In this document: positions 30,445 to 34,182 of the stretch, one piece after another
Layout of the letters: each line of letters opens with the position of its first letter
Position numbering within the stretch: the stretch's first letter is position 1
Origin: an uncultured Pirellula sp.
GTDB lineage: Bacteria > Planctomycetota > Planctomycetia > Pirellulales > Pirellulaceae
DNA: 34,182 nucleotides
Assembly: GCA_903930765.1 (NCBI GenBank)
Contig: CAIYZV010000261.1
Span: 1-34,182 of the forward strand
Direction of reading: 5' to 3'
Made by a program: the position numbers and the translations under genes
The notes under the pieces: generated by a model
Databases searched by the model: none
What the model saw: the letters and a program-made list of their open reading frames with translations, nothing else
What the model was told of the DNA's origin: nothing

Positions 30445-31518
30445 ATGATCAATCTATCCGGTATGCCTTATCTTCATCGTTCCTTGGTTCGCGGTGTCTG
30501 CCGTGTGGTCGCTCTCGTCGGTGTTTCTGTCGGTACCGGAATGGTTTGGGTGCCGGAGGAGTCGCGCGATGTTCGGGACCAGCATTGGGAAGTTGCAGTC
30601 GATCCCCATAAAGTACTCGGCGCCCAATCGTGCGAGAAATGCCACGCCATGGAGATCCAAGCGTGGAAGCGAACTCCTCACCATGAGACCTTCGTCACGT
30701 TGCATCGTAAGCCCGAAGCGCAGAAGATCGCTGCGAAGCTTGGGATTGAGAATTTCAAAGCGGATTCCAATTGCATCCAGTGCCATTACACCATGGACCA
30801 TAACGACGTTGAGAATAGGCTCGAGGCGATCGCTGGTGTTTCGTGCGAATCGTGCCATGGGGCCGCCCAAGATTGGGTCGCTGTCCATAACGATTACGGT
30901 GGTCCAAGCGTCACAAAGTGGCAAGAAACCAGCGAGCATCGGGGAGAACGATTCAGGAAGTCCATCGAACTCGGGATGCGAAACCCAGTGAACGTGTACC
31001 TCGTGGCCCAAAGCTGCTATCGATGCCATACCGTGCCCGATGAGAAACTGGTCAACGTCGGCGGGCACAACGCAGGCAGCCTTGATTTCGAATTAGTCAG
31101 TTGGTCGCAAGGGACAGTGCGGCACAACTTTGTCCGAACCGAAGGAAAGTCGAACGCAGAAGAAGTTCCCGAACGAATACGTGCCATGTTCATAGCAGGC
31201 ATGATCGCGGATCTTGAGTTCAGCATGCGAGCCACAGCAAAAGCGACCGAAAAGGCGACCTTTGGTATCACCTCGGCCCAGCGAACCGCGCGTGCGATCG
31301 ATCGTATCAAATCGGCGCAATCCAAAGTCAATCACCCTGTGTTGGCGAGCATCCTCGAAGTTGCATCCGGGGTGGCTTTGAAGCTCAACAATCAAGCTCC
31401 TCTCGAAGAGGCGGCGAACAAAATCCATGATCTTGGGGTTCGCTTCGGGGCCACGGTCAATGGCAATGAGTTGACCGCGATCGATCCGTTTATTCCAGCG
31501 AAAGACAAGTGGAAATAA
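30445..31518 (+). CDS. Tetrahaem cytochrome c (cytochrome c554-like)
   Basis: A 357-residue exported multihaem protein. Four CxxCH haem-binding motifs are visible: CEKCH (63-67), CIQCH (110-114), CESCH (134-138) and CYRCH (191-195). This number and the spacing resemble cytochrome c554-family proteins, which carry electrons in the periplasm. The N-terminus has a signal-like stretch (HRSLVRGVCRVVALVGVSVGTG); an internal ATG at 30463 is an equally possible start, since neither has a strong Shine-Dalgarno. The C-terminal ~110 residues lack Cys and are helical. No oxidoreductase partner is adjacent, so its electron donor and acceptor are unknown. Confidence 0.88.
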   Translation: MINLSGMPYLHRSLVRGVCRVVALVGVSVGTGMVWVPEESRDVRDQHWEVAVDPHKVLGAQSCEKCHAMEIQAWKRTPHHETFVTLHRKPEAQKIAAKLGIENFKADSNCIQCHYTMDHNDVENRLEAIAGVSCESCHGAAQDWVAVHNDYGGPSVTKWQETSEHRGERFRKSIELGMRNPVNVYLVAQSCYRCHTVPDEKLVNVGGHNAGSLDFELVSWSQGTVRHNFVRTEGKSNAEEVPERIRAMFIAGMIADLEFSMRATAKATEKATFGITSAQRTARAIDRIKSAQSKVNHPVLASILEVASGVALKLNNQAPLEEAANKIHDLGVRFGATVNGNELTAIDPFIPAKDKWK

Positions 31519-31586
31519 GCCGGCAGAAACAGGGCTGCAGGGCCCATCGGGACGAGGGATACCGCCTGCTCGGATTGCTTTTTGCG

Positions 31587-31595
31587 TGATATGAT
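31587..31595 (+). promoter_or_regulatory. Possible extended -10 promoter
   Basis: TG-A-TATGAT (TG at 31587-31588, TATGAT at 31590-31595) has the extended -10 form, about 63 bp before the dehydrogenase start; no -35 is seen. Tentative. Confidence 0.3.
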
Positions 31596-31657
31596 GATGC
31601 CATGGGGGTAGATGTGGTCATCCCCGATTGGAATGCGGGTTCGACACGAGCTGGATC

Positions 31658-32695
31658 ATGGACGATCAGAAACCGGATTGTGAACAACACGTGCTAAGAG
31701 AACAACACGTGCTAAAAGAAGAGGGGAAGCTTGGTTGCGCGCCAACCGAGCGTGCACCGATCGATTTTGCATTGATCCTGGGTGCGGGTTGGACAGGGCG
31801 TCAAATCGCGGGGCAAATGATCGCGCACGGCATGCGAGTTCGATTGGTGGATCAGAGCGATCGGGCTTTGGAAGCCTCCAGGGCATGGATCGAGGCGCAA
31901 TTGGGGCCGTTTTTTGACCAAGGCTACTGGCCTCAATGCGACTGGCGCGACGCTTCCGAGCGGCTGGAATTGGTTCGTGAGGACCCCGAAGAAAGCCACC
32001 TCATGCCGGGGATTGTCTTAGAGTGCATTCCCGAGCAAGTCGCCCTCAAGCGACGGGTCTTGAAGCGATACGCCGAAAAGTACGGCGAGCAAACCATCAT
32101 CGCATCCAACAGCTCGTATTTTGTTCCTTCTACGTTTTCGAAGCACCTTCGCTTTCCCGAGCGATACGCCCACTTCCACTTCCACGTGCCGATTTGGATC
32201 GCGACATTGGTCGATGTTGCGACGGCTCCGGAGACCAGTCAAGATACGGTCGATCGATTGATCGCGCTGGCAGATAGAATTGGCCAAACGCCTTTAGTGC
32301 AGCGCGTGGAAAATACGGGTTACGTCTTTAATTGGATGCTCAAGTCCCTCCTTCAGTCTGCGTTGCAGTTGGTGAATAAGGGTGTTTCCAATCCGGAAGA
32401 TATCGACACGGCATGGCGAAAAGCCACCGGCATGCCGGTCGGTCCTTTCGGCATCATGGATCAGATTGGGTTGGACATCATCTTCCAAACCATGTCCCAT
32501 GCTCGATTCGTCGAGGGGGATGACGTCTGGGCCCCACTTCTGGCCATCCTGCAGCCGCTGGTCGACCAAGGCAAATTGGGGGTAAAGACTGGGAGCGGCT
32601 TCTTTGTATACGGCGATCCAGCCCATTGGCAGGCCAATGCGTCTCCTGGAGTGGGCGAAAAAAAAGCGTCTGAAAAAACCAAGAACAATTTTTGA
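31658..32695 (+). CDS. 3-hydroxyacyl-CoA dehydrogenase-like protein
   Basis: A 345-residue NAD-dependent enzyme of the 3-hydroxyacyl-CoA dehydrogenase family, which oxidises 3-hydroxyacyl-CoA to 3-ketoacyl-CoA in beta-oxidation-like pathways. The Rossmann motif GAGWTG is at residues 42-47, with Asp in VRLVDQS downstream. Further motifs are VLECIPEQVALKRRVLKRY, IASNSSYF (the catalytic-serine region) and AHFHFHVPIWIATLVDV, where the catalytic His is expected. The C-terminal helical domain has GYVFNWMLKSLLQSALQLV and GPFGIMDQIGLD. The start is the ATG at 31658; an in-frame TTG at 31628 is an alternative. The first ~30 residues contain an 18-bp tandem duplication (EQHVLREQHVLK) that is not part of the fold. 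Confidence 0.85.
   Translation: MDDQKPDCEQHVLREQHVLKEEGKLGCAPTERAPIDFALILGAGWTGRQIAGQMIAHGMRVRLVDQSDRALEASRAWIEAQLGPFFDQGYWPQCDWRDASERLELVREDPEESHLMPGIVLECIPEQVALKRRVLKRYAEKYGEQTIIASNSSYFVPSTFSKHLRFPERYAHFHFHVPIWIATLVDVATAPETSQDTVDRLIALADRIGQTPLVQRVENTGYVFNWMLKSLLQSALQLVNKGVSNPEDIDTAWRKATGMPVGPFGIMDQIGLDIIFQTMSHARFVEGDDVWAPLLAILQPLVDQGKLGVKTGSGFFVYGDPAHWQANASPGVGEKKASEKTKNNF
31682..31717. repeat. 18-bp tandem duplication at the dehydrogenase N-terminus
   Basis: GAACAACACGTGCTAAGA at 31682-31699 is repeated at 31700-31717 with one mismatch. It encodes EQHVLREQHVLK before the Rossmann fold. Confidence 0.88.
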
Positions 32696-32789
32696 GAGCG
32701 AATTGATTAGCCAGGCAAAACAAGGGGCCTTTGGTTATCTTATGAAGGGTTCGCTACGCGGCATTTTCCTTTCCTTTGGAGTCGAATTT

Positions 32790-34182
32790 ATGTTTTTCCG
32801 TCCTTCGTCACAGCGTCGCTCCGCCCGCTCGACGATCCGTACGCTCATGGTTGGTGGCACGCTCGTTGGACTCACTTCGTTCGGCAGTTGCTGGGCACAG
32901 GAACGAGCAACCCAGTGGATCGACAATACGGGCAAGAACAAAGTAGAAGCCGAGTTCGTGCGCGTCGAGGGGAATCAAGTCGTTCTCAAGCGGAGCGATA
33001 ACGGCAAAGAGATCAAAGTTCCTTTGAACCGTTTGAGCGCCGAAAGCGAGGCCCGCGCCAGGAAGATGAGTAGCGCCGGGTCGTCGGTCCCTAAATCAGG
33101 GGCTTCGTCCAGTCCCTCGAGTCCCGCTCCTGCAGCCAACTCGCCTTTAGGTAACACGGCTGTAGCGCTTCGGGACAACATGGGGGCAAAAGAGTTCGTC
33201 GATGCCGTGTTCGGGGAGTTGTCGAAAGGAAACATGATTGTCTTGTGGGATGCATTCCCGGCCAACAAGCAACAAGAAGTCGAGGAGGTCGTCAGCGGCT
33301 TCGCAAAACGCCTCGATTCTAGGACGTTCGACATGGTCCGCAAAACGCGTAACAGCGTCGTTGAAATCCTCAAGAAGCAGCAGAACTTTATCCTCAACAG
33401 CGAGGTGCTGCAGATCCCTTCGGAAATGCGAGCGGATTTTGCCCGATCGTATCCAGCGGCCGTGGAATTGGCGGATAGTGTGATCTCCAAAGATCTTCTC
33501 GATGGAAAGCGTCTCCAACGCGGTGATTTGAGAAGCCTCTTGGATCCCTACTTCAAGAAAGCAAACCAGAGTGGCGAAGCATTCGCGCAATCCTTTCCAG
33601 AAGGGCATCCTGTTCGCGAGGAATATGAGAAAGCGAAAAAGCTCGGCGTCGCTAGTGCGAAGTACAGTGTTGACAACATCCAATCGGATCGAGCCGAGGT
33701 GAACATGGAGGTCGAGAATTTGCCTCCAGGGGCCGAGAATAAACCCCTTGCAATTACGCTTGTCGATGGCCGATGGCTACCAGAGGATTTGGTTCGGAAT
33801 TGGGATACCACGATGATGCAAGCCAAGGGGCTGATCGCGGTGATGAACCCAGATCAAATCCACCAAGCTGTCTCAAGTGTCCTGCTGCTTGCGAATGCAC
33901 CTATCAACAATCTGAAGAATGCGAAAACCCAAGAGGAGTTCGACCGCACACTGAAGGAGCTTCAGGCCCTCTTTGCCGCCGCGGGAGCAATGGCCGGTGG
34001 ACCCGGCGCCGGCGGGCCTCCTGGATTTGGAGGGCCCCCTGGATTTGGAGGGCCCCCTGGATTTGGAGGGCAAAGCGGACCTCCTGGAGGATTTGCACCT
34101 CCAGGGCGACAGCCACCAGGCGGTGCACCAGGACAGCCTAGCCAACCCGCTCAAGGCAACGGAAACAGCGGTACTGGATCGG
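32790..34182 (+). CDS. Secreted SHD1-domain protein, 3' end outside the window
   Basis: The frame is open to the right edge (at least 464 residues, no stop). It begins with a signal peptide (basic RRSARSTIR, hydrophobic LMVGGTLVGLTSFG, cleavage likely after CWA). Next comes an SHD1-like domain at about 43-88 (W-I-D-N-T-G-K then VEAEFVRVEGNQVVLKR and IKVPLNRLS), a small beta-barrel common in planctomycete secreted proteins. A Ser/Pro linker and a helical region (about 120-400) follow, then a Gly/Pro-rich tail with an 18-bp tandem repeat (PGFGGP). The ATG at 32790 has GGAG 8 nt upstream; an in-frame ATG at 32742 is less likely. The function of the middle part is unknown. Confidence 0.82.
   Translation, partial: MFFRPSSQRRSARSTIRTLMVGGTLVGLTSFGSCWAQERATQWIDNTGKNKVEAEFVRVEGNQVVLKRSDNGKEIKVPLNRLSAESEARARKMSSAGSSVPKSGASSSPSSPAPAANSPLGNTAVALRDNMGAKEFVDAVFGELSKGNMIVLWDAFPANKQQEVEEVVSGFAKRLDSRTFDMVRKTRNSVVEILKKQQNFILNSEVLQIPSEMRADFARSYPAAVELADSVISKDLLDGKRLQRGDLRSLLDPYFKKANQSGEAFAQSFPEGHPVREEYEKAKKLGVASAKYSVDNIQSDRAEVNMEVENLPPGAENKPLAITLVDGRWLPEDLVRNWDTTMMQAKGLIAVMNPDQIHQAVSSVLLLANAPINNLKNAKTQEEFDRTLKELQALFAAAGAMAGGPGAGGPPGFGGPPGFGGPPGFGGQSGPPGGFAPPGRQPPGGAPGQPSQPAQGNGNSGTGS
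34020..34070. repeat. 18-bp tandem repeat in the SHD1-protein tail
   Basis: CCTGGATTTGGAGGGCCC repeats at 34020-34037 and 34038-34055, with a 15-bp third copy to 34070. All three copies are identical over the shared length and encode PGFGGP repeats in a Gly/Pro-rich tail. Confidence 0.92.

Overview
The window looks like a chromosomal stretch from a planctomycete, most likely of the Pirellulales type. I infer this from the gene set: an SHD1-domain secreted protein, a CehA/McbA-type secreted metallohydrolase, an ECF sigma factor beside a fused anti-sigma/von Willebrand A protein, a multihaem c-type cytochrome, an SLBB lipoprotein, and infC standing apart from rpmI-rplT. Many genes lack a clear Shine-Dalgarno sequence. 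No plasmid, phage, transposon, rRNA or CRISPR signature was seen.

Layout. 1-6958 (+): translation and replication genes rpmE, prfA, prmC, glyS (homodimeric glycyl-tRNA synthetase) and priA; rpmE has its own promoter candidate and a textbook terminator. 7032-9404 (+): a secreted CehA/McbA-like protein, converging with 9409-12125 (-), which holds a PIN/TRAM membrane protein and a sodium:solute symporter. 12415-13975 (-): an FAA-family hydrolase and infC; infC seems to start at AUC behind a perfect Shine-Dalgarno. 14431-15562 (+): tRNA-Lys(CUU) with promoter and terminator, then an aldo/keto reductase, converging with an SDR (15629-16369, -). 16406-20064 (+): a possible 23-residue Cys/His-rich peptide, an ECF sigma factor and its membrane-anchored anti-sigma/vWA partner. 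20148-25611: a surface-polysaccharide module with an SLBB export lipoprotein, a second lipoprotein with a near-identical lipobox, and a divergent O-antigen-ligase-like protein. 25738-27015 (+): a divergent alkaline-phosphatase-superfamily protein. 27145-28991 (-): the rpsB-tsf operon with a structured leader. 29373-30152 (-): a cpYpsA/SLOG-type protein carrying three tandem-repeat insertions. 30445-31518 (+): a tetrahaem cytochrome. 31658-32695 (+): a 3-hydroxyacyl-CoA dehydrogenase-like protein. 32790 to the right edge (+): an SHD1-domain secreted protein, truncated by the window.

How the genes work together. prfA and prmC form a known pair, since PrmC methylates the GGQ glutamine of release factor 1. 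rpsB and tsf are a classic translation operon. The ECF sigma factor and the vWA protein are probably a signal-transduction pair. The SLBB lipoprotein, its neighbour and the ligase probably serve one exopolysaccharide or O-antigen pathway.

The most distinctive sequence-level pattern is the number of young-looking short tandem duplications (periods 13-24 bp, two to three nearly perfect copies) in gaps, linkers and protein ends. The candidates most worth a second look are the Cys/His-rich small ORF at 16406, the AUC start of infC, the sigma/anti-sigma-vWA pair, the rpsB leader and the repeat-riddled cpYpsA gene.
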